Origin: an uncultured Acidobacteriota bacterium
Lineage (GTDB): Bacteria; Acidobacteriota; Terriglobia; UBA7540
Length of the DNA stretch: 8,123 nucleotides
NCBI GenBank assembly: GCA_937900045.1
Contig: CALCEB010000019.1
Location: 1-8,123, forward strand
Reading direction: 5' to 3'
A program made the position numbers and the translations under genes. Positions 1 through 5,709 of the stretch are shown here, one piece after another (position 1 is the stretch's first letter; every line of letters begins with the position of its first letter). The notes below the pieces were generated by a model, which was not told the DNA's origin, did no database searches, and saw nothing but the letters and a program-made list of their open reading frames with translations.

Positions 1-74
1 GTTTTCTCTCCTCGGATTGCCTCGGCCGCCACCCGGGCTTTGAACTTCGGACTGTGCTGTTTTTTCGTCGCCAC
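1..74 (-). CDS. IS3-family transposase OrfA, N-terminal fragment (partial)
   Basis: The minus strand from GTG at 74-72 encodes MATKKQ then HSPKFKARVAAEAIRGEKT, and runs off the window. The SPKFKARVAAEAIRGEKT segment matches the well-known start of IS3/IS911-type OrfA proteins (HTH_Tnp_1, typically S-P-E-F-K-x-K-V-A-L-E-A-x-R-G-E-K-T). There it forms the first helices of the helix-turn-helix that binds the element's ends. A GGGGAGG Shine-Dalgarno lies just before the GTG. An in-frame ATG at 92-90 would add six residues (MNWGGS) but sits upstream of that site, so GTG is preferred. Only 24 codons plus two bases are visible, so it is not possible to say whether the transposase is intact. Confidence 0.75.
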   Translation of the reverse strand, partial: MATKKQHSPKFKARVAAEAIRGEK

Positions 75-154
75 CGATCCTCCCCAGTTCATCAACCCCG
101 AGCTCTCATCTTACTCGGTGGTCTAAAAACTGGGGTCCACTATATTTTTCTGCA
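1..154 (-). mobile_element. 5' end of an IS3-family insertion sequence, cut by the window edge
   Basis: Read on the minus strand, this stretch has a terminal-repeat-like segment (AGTGGACCCCAG, around 142-129) followed by a ribosome-binding site and the start of an IS3-type orfA. IS3-family elements have exactly this order: terminal inverted repeat, short leader, orfA, then frameshifted orfB. The outer boundary is uncertain. A TG dinucleotide at 154-153 is a possible end, because IS3 ends usually begin with TG, but without the other terminus or a target duplication it cannot be fixed. The element points leftward, so its transposase genes lie beyond base 1. Confidence 0.65.
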
Positions 155-255
155 CGAGTTCAGAATGCCACTCCGGTTTGCGGATTGGATCCCCGCTTTC
201 GCGGGAATGACGGTGAAGGAACAAACTGGTAAAGAATCGCCAAACTGGGTCACTA
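127..255. repeat. imperfect direct repeat resembling two IS-type ends (127-142 and 242-255)
   Basis: AAACTGGGGTCCACTA at 127-142 and AAACTGGGTCACTA at 242-255 are identical apart from two single-base gaps, and lie in the same orientation. The first copy sits in the terminal region of the IS3-family element. The second sits on the far side of the REP-like hairpin, about 40 bp before the korA promoter. It may be a leftover end of a related element, or it may be chance. The range given covers both copies and the spacer between them. Confidence 0.3.
182..213. repeat. REP-like palindromic repeat unit
   Basis: The segment holds the hairpin CCCGC-TTTC-GCGGG (192-205) inside the context GGATCCCCGCTTTCGCGGGA followed by ATGACGG. 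This arrangement closely resembles a dispersed intergenic repeat seen in many bacterial genomes, whose spurious translations read 'AFAGMT' on one strand and 'RHSRESGDP' on the other; both strings occur here. The stem is 5 bp with a 4-nt loop, extendable by two more pairs past one mismatch. The family assignment is recall-based and only one copy lies in the window. Confidence 0.6.
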
Positions 256-292
256 CCGTCCGGCGCTAAAGGGTGCGAACCCGAATCGATTT

Positions 293-301
293 TGGTATAA
301 T
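293..301 (+). promoter_or_regulatory. extended -10 promoter, probably for korAB
   Basis: TGGTATAAT is a perfect extended -10 element (TG at 293-294, one base, consensus TATAAT at 296-301). No good -35 hexamer is seen at 16-18 bp upstream, which is typical for extended -10 promoters. Transcription would start near base 308 and give a 5' leader of about 160 nt before korA. It is the best promoter-like signal upstream of the operon and the only one I could pick out in the 155-468 gap. Confidence 0.55.
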
Positions 302-468
302 GTTTTGTCACGTTGCGCAGCGCATTGCTCCGGTCGAACCCGCCCCAGTTTCTGAACCCAGGCCGCAGCCCTCAGTTCTTCCTTCGTGCCGTGCCGGTGG
401 CGGGGTGAGAAGCGTAAGTCACACATTACTTAGCGTCCTTCGGCGCGCCAAGCGTGGGAGATTATTTG
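302..468 (+). other. long untranslated leader of korAB, no gene seen
   Basis: Together with bases 75-301 this forms a stretch of almost 400 bases without a convincing gene. After the -10 box it holds a short palindrome TGCGCAGCGCA (314-324) and the 8-bp palindrome GGCGCGCC (442-449), but no recognisable riboswitch, attenuator with a T-tract, or leader peptide with its own ribosome site. Open frames crossing it run into korA in another frame and look like shadows. The 160-nt length would leave room for regulation, but nothing in the sequence proves any. Confidence 0.35.
456..460 (+). promoter_or_regulatory. Shine-Dalgarno site that sets the korA start
   Basis: GGGAG lies 8 nt before the ATG at 469. 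The upstream in-frame GTG at 454 overlaps this site and has no ribosome site of its own, so translation most likely begins at 469. A later in-frame ATG at 538 also has only weak support. Confidence 0.7.
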
Positions 469-2313
469 ATGTCTATTCCGCAAGTCGCCACTCAGGAAAT
501 GGAAGTCCCCGTCCAATCCGGCCGGGTGGTGAACGACATGAGTATCCAGGTGGCGACAGTGAATGGTTCCGGGAGCCAGAGTTCCAACCTGGTGCTGCTT
601 CGTTCCATCCTGCAAATGGGCGTTCCGGTGTCCGGCAAGAACCTGTTCCCTTCGAACATTGAGGGCCTTCCCACGTGGTTCACGATCCGCGCTTCGAAGC
701 AGGGCTACGTTGCCCGTCGCAAGGAGATTGATTTCCTGGTGGCAATGAATCCGGAAACGGCCGTGGAGGACGTCCAAACCCTGGAGCCCGGCGCTGCCGT
801 GGTCTACGACGAAAAATTGAACCTGAAGCGGTTGCGGGACGACCTGATCTTTTATCCTGTGCCCTTTGACCAGATTGTTACTCCGATCTGCCCCGAGGCC
901 AAGCTTCGTAAGCTGGTTCGCAACATGATTTACGATGGAGTGCTGGCGAAGCTGCTCGATATCGATCTGGGCGAAATGGAGAAGGCGCTGCGCCGCCAAT
1001 TCAAGAAGAAAGTGAAGGCGGCGGACCTGAATTTTAACGCGGTCAAGGCAGGGTTCGAATTCGCCGAGAAGAATCTGGAGAAGAAGGACCCTTTCCGGAT
1101 TGAGCACATGGAGGCGACGAAAGGCAAGATTCTGATTGAGGGCAATGCCGCGGCAGCGCTGGGCGCCATGATGGGCGGCGTAACCGTGGTGACTTGGTAT
1201 CCCATCACTCCTTCTTCATCGCTTTGCGAAACGCTGAGCCGGTATTTGCAACGTTTCCGCATCGATCCTGATACCGGCAAGGCCACATTCGCCGTCGTCC
1301 AGGCGGAAGACGAGCTGGCTGCGATCGGCATGGCGATCGGCGCCGGCTGGGCGGGCGCGCGCGCCATGACGGCTACCTCCGGTCCCGGTATCTCCCTGAT
1401 GGCGGAATTCACCGGGCTGGGTTACTACGTGGAAATTCCTGTGGTCGTGTTTGACATTCAACGTGTCGGGCCTTCCACCGGCCTTCCCACGCGAACTTCG
1501 CAAGGCAACATCCTGAAGAACGCCGTGCTTTCCCACGGCGATACGCGCCATCCGCTGCTGCTGCCGGCCACCGTGGCGGAATGCTATTCCATGGCAATGG
1601 ATGCATTCGATATTGCTGAGCAGTTGCAGACGCCCATGTTCGTCATGAGCGACTTGGACCTGGGCATGAATTATTGGACCTCGGACCCATTCCCTTACCC
1701 GGCGAAGCCATTGAACCGGGGAAAAGTGTTGAGTGAAGAAGATCTGGAACGGCTGGGGGGCTTTGAGCGCTACCGCGATGTGGATGGCGACGGCATTGGT
1801 TACCGCACCATTCCCGGCAACCGCCACCCGCGCGCCGCGTATTTCGCGCGGGGCAGCGGACACAATGAAAACGCGCAATATAGCGAACGCCCCGCCGATT
1901 ACAAGAACAACATGGACCGCCTGGCCCGCAAGTTTGAAACGGCGCGGAAACTGATGCCCGCTCCGGTGATTGAGGAAGTCGAAAACGCCGATTTCGGCAT
2001 CATTGCCTACGGCACAACGCATTGGGCGATTGTGGAGGCCCTGGACCAGCTTCGCGAGGAGCAGGGCCTGCGCGCCAGCTACTGCCGCGTGCGGGCGTAT
2101 CCCTTCAGCAATGAGATCAAGGAGTTCATCCGCCGGCATCGCCGGGTCTACGTAGTAGAGCAAAACCGCGACGGCCAGCTTCACGGCCTGTTGAAGCTGG
2201 ATTCCGGCCCCGAAGAGGTTACCCGGCTGCGCAGTGTGCGGCACTACACTGGGCTTCCTCTCGACGCGCGCAGCGTGACGGATGAAATTGTTGCCCAGGA
2301 GGCCCAGAACTGA
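469..2313 (+). CDS. korA: 2-oxoacid:ferredoxin oxidoreductase, fused gamma-alpha subunit
   Basis: This 614-residue protein is the large subunit of a 2-oxoacid:acceptor oxidoreductase (KorA type). With KorB it cleaves a 2-oxoacid (probably 2-oxoglutarate) plus CoA to acyl-CoA and CO2 and reduces ferredoxin; the reaction is reversible. Residues about 25-200 form the gamma domain (VATVNGSGSQSSN, then GKNLFPSNIEGLPTWF). The alpha domain follows from about 220, with YPITPSS at 244-250, the EDE of VQAEDELAAIG at 280-282, TATSGPG at 301-307 and the substrate-pocket motif RVGPSTGLPTRTSQGN at 332-347. A C-terminal domain with IIAYGTT and VYVVEQNRDGQ runs from about 508 to the end. Length and domain order match fused KorA proteins. 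It lies directly before korB with a 1-nt gap, as expected for an operon. Substrate choice among 2-oxoacids cannot be settled by reading. Confidence 0.93.
   Translation: MSIPQVATQEMEVPVQSGRVVNDMSIQVATVNGSGSQSSNLVLLRSILQMGVPVSGKNLFPSNIEGLPTWFTIRASKQGYVARRKEIDFLVAMNPETAVEDVQTLEPGAAVVYDEKLNLKRLRDDLIFYPVPFDQIVTPICPEAKLRKLVRNMIYDGVLAKLLDIDLGEMEKALRRQFKKKVKAADLNFNAVKAGFEFAEKNLEKKDPFRIEHMEATKGKILIEGNAAAALGAMMGGVTVVTWYPITPSSSLCETLSRYLQRFRIDPDTGKATFAVVQAEDELAAIGMAIGAGWAGARAMTATSGPGISLMAEFTGLGYYVEIPVVVFDIQRVGPSTGLPTRTSQGNILKNAVLSHGDTRHPLLLPATVAECYSMAMDAFDIAEQLQTPMFVMSDLDLGMNYWTSDPFPYPAKPLNRGKVLSEEDLERLGGFERYRDVDGDGIGYRTIPGNRHPRAAYFARGSGHNENAQYSERPADYKNNMDRLARKFETARKLMPAPVIEEVENADFGIIAYGTTHWAIVEALDQLREEQGLRASYCRVRAYPFSNEIKEFIRRHRRVYVVEQNRDGQLHGLLKLDSGPEEVTRLRSVRHYTGLPLDARSVTDEIVAQEAQN
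2297..2302 (+). promoter_or_regulatory. ribosome-binding site of korB inside the end of korA
   Basis: AGGAGG lies inside the last codons of korA, 12 nt before the ATG at 2315. The spacing is slightly long but the core is perfect. It supports ATG 2315 over the ATG at 2282, which would overlap korA and has no ribosome site. The placement suggests coupled translation of the two subunits. Confidence 0.65.
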
Positions 2314-2314
2314 G

Positions 2315-3370
2315 ATGTCCACCACCGCGATCCCTCCCACAACCACGACGGTGAAAAAGGTAAATCGCGCCGGCCTGGAGATGACCCTTTATCGTGGCAG
2401 CAAGACGACGCTGTGCGCCGGCTGCGGCCACAACGCCATATCTGAACGGATTATCGAGGCGTTCTACGAGATGGGCATTGAGCCGTATCGCGTGGCGAAG
2501 CTCAGCGGCATCGGCTGCTCGTCGAAAAGTCCTGCCTATTTTTTGGGGTCGGCATTCGGCTTCAATGCCGTCCACGGCCGCATGCCTTCGGTGGCTACGG
2601 GCACGCTGTTGGCCAACCGCACGATGGTGACCATTGGCGTGAGCGGCGACGGAGATACCGCTTCCATCGGCATTGGGCAGTTTGTCCACCTCATGCGGCG
2701 CAATCTCCCCCTGATTTACATCATTGAGGACAACGGCGTCTATGGTCTGACCAAAGGCCAGTTTTCCGCCACGGCGGATTTGGGGTCCAAGCTCAAGACC
2801 GGCGTAGCCAATCAGCTTCCTCCCATTGACACCTGCGCGCTCGCCATTCAGTTGGGCGCGACCTATGTGGCGAGGTCTTTCTCCGGAGACAAAAAACAAT
2901 TGCTGGCGCTGCTCAAGGGCGCCATCGCCCACAACGGCACCTGCATGTTGGACGTCATCTCTCCTTGTGTCACCTTCAATGACCACGAGGGATCCACCAA
3001 GAGCTATAGCTACGTGAAGGAGCACGAAGAGCAACTGGATGAGGTGAGTTTTGTCCCCTTCTTCGAAGACATCAGCGTGGAATACGATGCCGGCACGACA
3101 ACGGAAATCAAGCTGCACGATGGGTCGCGCCTTTTGCTTCGCAAGCTTGAAGAGAATTTCGATCCGGCGAATAAAACCGAGGCGTTGCGCCGGGTCATCG
3201 AGTCGCACGAAAAGGGCGAAGTCCTGACCGGACTGTTCTACGTGGATCCAAAGCGGGAGAATTTTATGGAGCAACTCAACTTGGTGGATGAGCCGCTCGC
3301 GGCGCTGCCCGAATCCCGCGTGCGCCCGCCGCAAGCGGCGCTGGATGAAGTGATGGAAGAGTTGCGGTAA
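2315..3370 (+). CDS. korB: 2-oxoacid:ferredoxin oxidoreductase, beta subunit
   Basis: This 351-residue subunit carries thiamine diphosphate and one [4Fe-4S] cluster, and passes electrons from the decarboxylated 2-oxoacid to ferredoxin. The four expected cluster cysteines are all present: C34 and C37 (CAGCGHN), C68 (GIGCSSKSPAYF) and C218 (SPCVTFN). The thiamine-diphosphate/Mg motif begins with GDGD at 111-114 and ends at EDNGVYGLTKGQ (138-149). The family's usual paired Asn reads D139-N140 here, with the key N140 kept. The first 20 or so residues (Thr- and Pro-rich) extend beyond the conserved core. The tail after about residue 225 is the usual beta C-terminal region. The stop codon of korA and this start are one base apart, so the two are one operon. 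No ferredoxin gene is adjacent in this window. Confidence 0.94.
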   Translation: MSTTAIPPTTTTVKKVNRAGLEMTLYRGSKTTLCAGCGHNAISERIIEAFYEMGIEPYRVAKLSGIGCSSKSPAYFLGSAFGFNAVHGRMPSVATGTLLANRTMVTIGVSGDGDTASIGIGQFVHLMRRNLPLIYIIEDNGVYGLTKGQFSATADLGSKLKTGVANQLPPIDTCALAIQLGATYVARSFSGDKKQLLALLKGAIAHNGTCMLDVISPCVTFNDHEGSTKSYSYVKEHEEQLDEVSFVPFFEDISVEYDAGTTTEIKLHDGSRLLLRKLEENFDPANKTEALRRVIESHEKGEVLTGLFYVDPKRENFMEQLNLVDEPLAALPESRVRPPQAALDEVMEELR

Positions 3371-3395
3371 GGAAGCCAGGTGAAGCTTTACCGCA
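3363..3395 (+). terminator. hairpin over the korB stop codon, possible terminator
   Basis: TGCGGTAA (3363-3370, ending with the korB stop) pairs perfectly with TTACCGCA (3388-3395). Two further inner pairs (one G-U) give about 10 bp with a 13-nt loop. The downstream bases are TTTCT, a poor T-tract, so a canonical rho-independent terminator is doubtful. The place is right for ending korAB transcription before the convergent gene at 3521. Confidence 0.4.
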
Positions 3396-3520
3396 TTTCT
3401 CCCGGTCCTGTATAAAATCCCGCCACCGAACACCGGCGCAAAGAGGAATATCGCAACCCGGTTGTCGTTGCGATGGTGGGGTGGTTTTCTGTGGCGGCAA
3501 ACCGCAGCGCTCCCAACCGC

Positions 3521-4279
3521 TCATTGCGCCAAAATTCCACCGTCGATGGCCATGGCGTGCCCGGTGATGAAGGCCGCTGCATCCGATGAGAGCCACACCA
3601 CCGCCTCAGCCACTTCCTCTGGCGTTCCCAATCGACCCAGCGGTTCAACCTTCAACATATATTCTTCAAACTTCGGGTTCACAGCCGACAGGCTATCCAC
3701 CATTGGGGTTCGAATGAATCCCGGACACACGGCATTCACGCGGATTCCCACCTTGGCGTATTCCAGCGCTGCGGTGCGCGTGAGCTGGATCACGCCGCCT
3801 TTGGATGCAGCGTAGGCGGGCATATTCCTTGTTCCGGTCATTCCGGCTGCCGAGGCGTTGTTCACAATCACTCCGCCGTGGCCAAGCATGGCGCGAATCT
3901 GGTGCTTCATGCAGAGCCACACACCCTTCAGGTTCGCAGCCATGACCCGGTCCCAGTTCTCCTCCGTGCACTCCGCAGTGGGCGCAACTCCGCCTGCCAT
4001 GCCAGCGTTGTTGAAGGCGCAGTCAAGCCGCCCGAAAGTTGAAAGGGCGAGTTGGACTAGCGCCTCCACTTCTCCGGCAACGGCTACATCGGTTTTGTGA
4101 AAGATGGCATCAGCGCCGGCCTCCCGGGCCATGTCTGCGGTTTCTTCGCCTTCTTTCACCCGGCGGTTGCCGAGCACCAGCTTTGCGCCCCGTCGGGCAA
4201 ACGCCAGCGCCGTGGCTTTGCCAATTCCGGAGCTCGCTCCCGTGATCAATACGACTTTGCCTTCGAGCCCGTTGGTCAT
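3521..4279 (-). CDS. classical short-chain dehydrogenase/reductase (SDR family)
   Basis: This 252-residue oxidoreductase has the full set of classical SDR motifs. The dinucleotide-binding TGASSGIG is at 13-20, the NNAG at 90-93, the structural N116, and the catalytic S143 with Y156-x-x-x-K160. The family's closing segment is AIDGG near the C-terminus. N38-R39-R40 after the second strand suggests preference for NADP(H) over NAD, by inference, because an acidic residue is usual at that place in NAD-dependent members. It is a cytoplasmic NAD(P)-dependent alcohol/ketone reductase of unknown substrate; similar proteins are annotated as glucose 1-dehydrogenase or 3-oxoacyl reductase-like. An in-frame TTG at 4300 would add seven residues, but ATG 4279 has the better-placed GAGG. 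It stands alone, convergent with korB, so the context does not reveal a pathway. Confidence 0.9.
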   Translation of the reverse strand: MTNGLEGKVVLITGASSGIGKATALAFARRGAKLVLGNRRVKEGEETADMAREAGADAIFHKTDVAVAGEVEALVQLALSTFGRLDCAFNNAGMAGGVAPTAECTEENWDRVMAANLKGVWLCMKHQIRAMLGHGGVIVNNASAAGMTGTRNMPAYAASKGGVIQLTRTAALEYAKVGIRVNAVCPGFIRTPMVDSLSAVNPKFEEYMLKVEPLGRLGTPEEVAEAVVWLSSDAAAFITGHAMAIDGGILAQ

Positions 4280-4284
4280 CGGAA

Positions 4285-4288
4285 CCTC
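4285..4288 (-). promoter_or_regulatory. Shine-Dalgarno site that sets the SDR start
   Basis: On the minus strand GAGG lies 5 nt before the ATG at 4279-4277. This favours that ATG over the TTG at 4300-4298 upstream, since the site would fall inside the coding region if TTG were used. I see no convincing -10/-35 pair for this gene in the 4301-4396 gap. Confidence 0.55.
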
Positions 4289-4396
4289 AACGCCCACCAA
4301 TCAACCTGAGCACAGCCAAGGGCGCCAAATATCATTCAATCATCGGCCTTAAGATGGCGGGGGGTTATTTTCTTGCTGACGGTTGAGTGCGGAGAG

Positions 4397-5602
4397 CTAT
4401 TTCCGTTCGCAATCGAAGTTCAACTGGAAGCCGTCCACGCCAATGTCTTGCGAAACCTCGGACCGCACATCTTTGTTGCGGCAACCCTTCTTCTTGATAC
4501 TCAAGTAATTACTGCCGGGGAGCACATCCATCACCACCACGCCGTTTGAATCCGTCCGCCCTTTCAGGTCTTCCAGGACCGGGCCGTCGGACCAGGTGTC
4601 ATCGAGCAGAGCGCCGTCCACGGGCTTACCTGAGCTGTCAGTCACGCGGAATAGGACCGGCTTGTGAAGCAGCTTTTTCGCATCGCTGCTATCTTCGTGA
4701 ATGAAAAGCAGCTTTAAGGATGCCTCCGGCTGGTCCGCGGTCAGCGTGGCGTGCTCATACATGCCGCCGGCGCGCGTAGATCCTTCCTCGCGCACGGTGA
4801 CCCAGTAAGTGCCGAGCGGCAGAGAAGAGAACGAAAAGCGGCCAGACGAGTTTGTCACCATCTGATTCAGCAAATGCCCGTCTTCGGCGCTTAACGAGAT
4901 CAAGGCATCACCCACAAACCCGGATTGCTCGTTCACAACCGAGCCGGAAATCCTGCCGTGGTTTGATGCCGGCGGCGCAGCCAAGCTGATCTCGATGGCG
5001 TTGCTGGTGACCGCGCCTTCCCACGGTGTCACGCCCACGTCCCGCCGCAGATCATCGCCGTTGGGATAACCCGCCCCATAGATCACTGAGAACTGGTAGC
5101 TACCCCAAAAAGGCAGGTTGCCGGAAGACCCGCTCGGGCCGCGCAACAGAGCCGGCAGAAGGCGAACGGCGAGGGTCTCCTCAAAGTCGCCGCCCGGATC
5201 AAGCTTCACCAGCTTCGGGTGCGGCAGACCGGCCGGCTTCATCGCCTTGCCGATGGCTGCAAGATTCACCACGGCGCCGGCCGGCAGATCTGACGGCGAT
5301 AACCGGGTGATAAGCGTTGAGCCGCCGCGTGTCTTGTCAAAATCTTCCCCAGCTTCGGCAGCGTCACGCACGGGCCGGTAGAGCCAAATTGCCTGAGCGC
5401 CGGAATTGTGCAGGTGGAGCGTAATACGGATGGGAAGCGGTTCAGTCACCGTCTGGGTATTGACGGAGAGGATCAGCCGAAGCGGTCCGGCTGGAGCAGG
5501 AGATGGATTCGTCTGCGCGCAACAGGGCAAAGAAAAGACAAGAACGGCCGTCGCGGCAAAAAGCAGGCCAAGGCCCTTCCGAAGTGATTCAAGATCGCAC
5601 AT
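4397..5602 (-). CDS. exported protein of unknown function with carboxypeptidase-regulatory-like domain
   Basis: I do not recognise a specific family for this 401-residue protein. It begins with a Sec-type signal peptide: positively charged R8-K9, a hydrophobic run at about 11-25 (LGLLFAATAVLVFSL) and likely cleavage after C-C-A29 before Q30. The residues before C27 and C28 do not fit a lipobox, so a lipoprotein is less likely. The mature part is rich in beta-strand pattern. Residues about 40-208 look like an Ig-like sandwich. Residues 216-271 (GRISGSVVNEQSG through SGRFSFSSLPLGTYWVTV) fit a carboxypeptidase-regulatory-like fold, and 313-372 (GKPVDGALL through LPGSNYLSIKKKG) resemble a second such unit. 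Two late cysteines, C374 and C398, could pair in the periplasm. No catalytic motif is visible. A structural, binding or surface role is plausible. The ATG start has no clear Shine-Dalgarno, and a -10 box lies about 50 nt upstream. Confidence 0.75.
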   Translation of the reverse strand: MCDLESLRKGLGLLFAATAVLVFSLPCCAQTNPSPAPAGPLRLILSVNTQTVTEPLPIRITLHLHNSGAQAIWLYRPVRDAAEAGEDFDKTRGGSTLITRLSPSDLPAGAVVNLAAIGKAMKPAGLPHPKLVKLDPGGDFEETLAVRLLPALLRGPSGSSGNLPFWGSYQFSVIYGAGYPNGDDLRRDVGVTPWEGAVTSNAIEISLAAPPASNHGRISGSVVNEQSGFVGDALISLSAEDGHLLNQMVTNSSGRFSFSSLPLGTYWVTVREEGSTRAGGMYEHATLTADQPEASLKLLFIHEDSSDAKKLLHKPVLFRVTDSSGKPVDGALLDDTWSDGPVLEDLKGRTDSNGVVVMDVLPGSNYLSIKKKGCRNKDVRSEVSQDIGVDGFQLNFDCERK

Positions 5603-5652
5603 GGCGTGCCAATAAGAACGTCACCGCTTGCGCAAATTAAGCGCCCAAGTTC

Positions 5653-5658
5653 ATTATA
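5653..5658 (-). promoter_or_regulatory. -10 box upstream of the exported-protein gene
   Basis: The minus strand reads TATAAT here, about 50 nt before the ATG at 5602. No good TTGACA match is found at 16-18 bp upstream. The place where a -35 would fall lies inside the inverted repeat at 5667-5689. This suggests the gene is transcribed separately from rlmI. Confidence 0.45.
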
Positions 5659-5666
5659 CGCGACAC

Positions 5667-5689
5667 GGGGCGGACTTTGTGTCTGCCCC
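5667..5689. repeat. 9-bp inverted repeat between rlmI and the exported-protein gene
   Basis: GGGGCGGAC, a 5-base loop, then GTCTGCCCC pair along nine positions with one G-T. No T-tract follows on the minus strand, so it is not a canonical terminator for rlmI, though the stem is strong. Similar GGGGC-rich stems occur as small dispersed repeats in some genomes; only one copy is in this window. Confidence 0.5.
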
Positions 5690-5709
5690 TACAGCCTTTT
5701 GCAGAGAGA

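Noticed and set aside
54..269. Plus-strand open frame of 71 codons across the IS end and REP-like repeat
   Set aside because: It runs antisense through the IS3 orfA start and the repeat ('AFAGMT' is a known spurious translation of that repeat). No ribosome site or protein similarity.
273..662. Plus-strand open frame covering the leader and the start of korA
   Set aside because: It overlaps korA by almost 200 bases in another frame and would begin upstream of the predicted transcription start. No domain pattern.
1216..2346. 376-codon open frame antisense to korA
   Set aside because: It is a shadow of a strongly conserved gene in a GC-rich genome. The His- and Arg-rich composition and lack of motifs are typical of antisense frames.
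2219..3433. 404-codon open frame antisense to korB
   Set aside because: The length is notable, but korB carries all family motifs on the other strand, and the antisense frame shows no domain and no ribosome site.
3462..3815. Small plus-strand frame after the AGAGGA at about 3442-3447
   Set aside because: The ribosome-like site is about 15 nt from the first usable start, the frame runs antisense into the SDR gene, and the product has no recognisable feature.
4301..4396. Promoter for the SDR gene
   Set aside because: AT-rich pieces such as TGATATTT occur on the minus strand, but no -10/-35 pair with reasonable spacing stands out.
4601..4640. Possible lipoprotein or enzyme domain in the exported protein
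   Set aside because: The residues before C27/C28 do not make a lipobox, and no catalytic triad or metal-binding motif is seen. Described only as an exported beta-rich protein.
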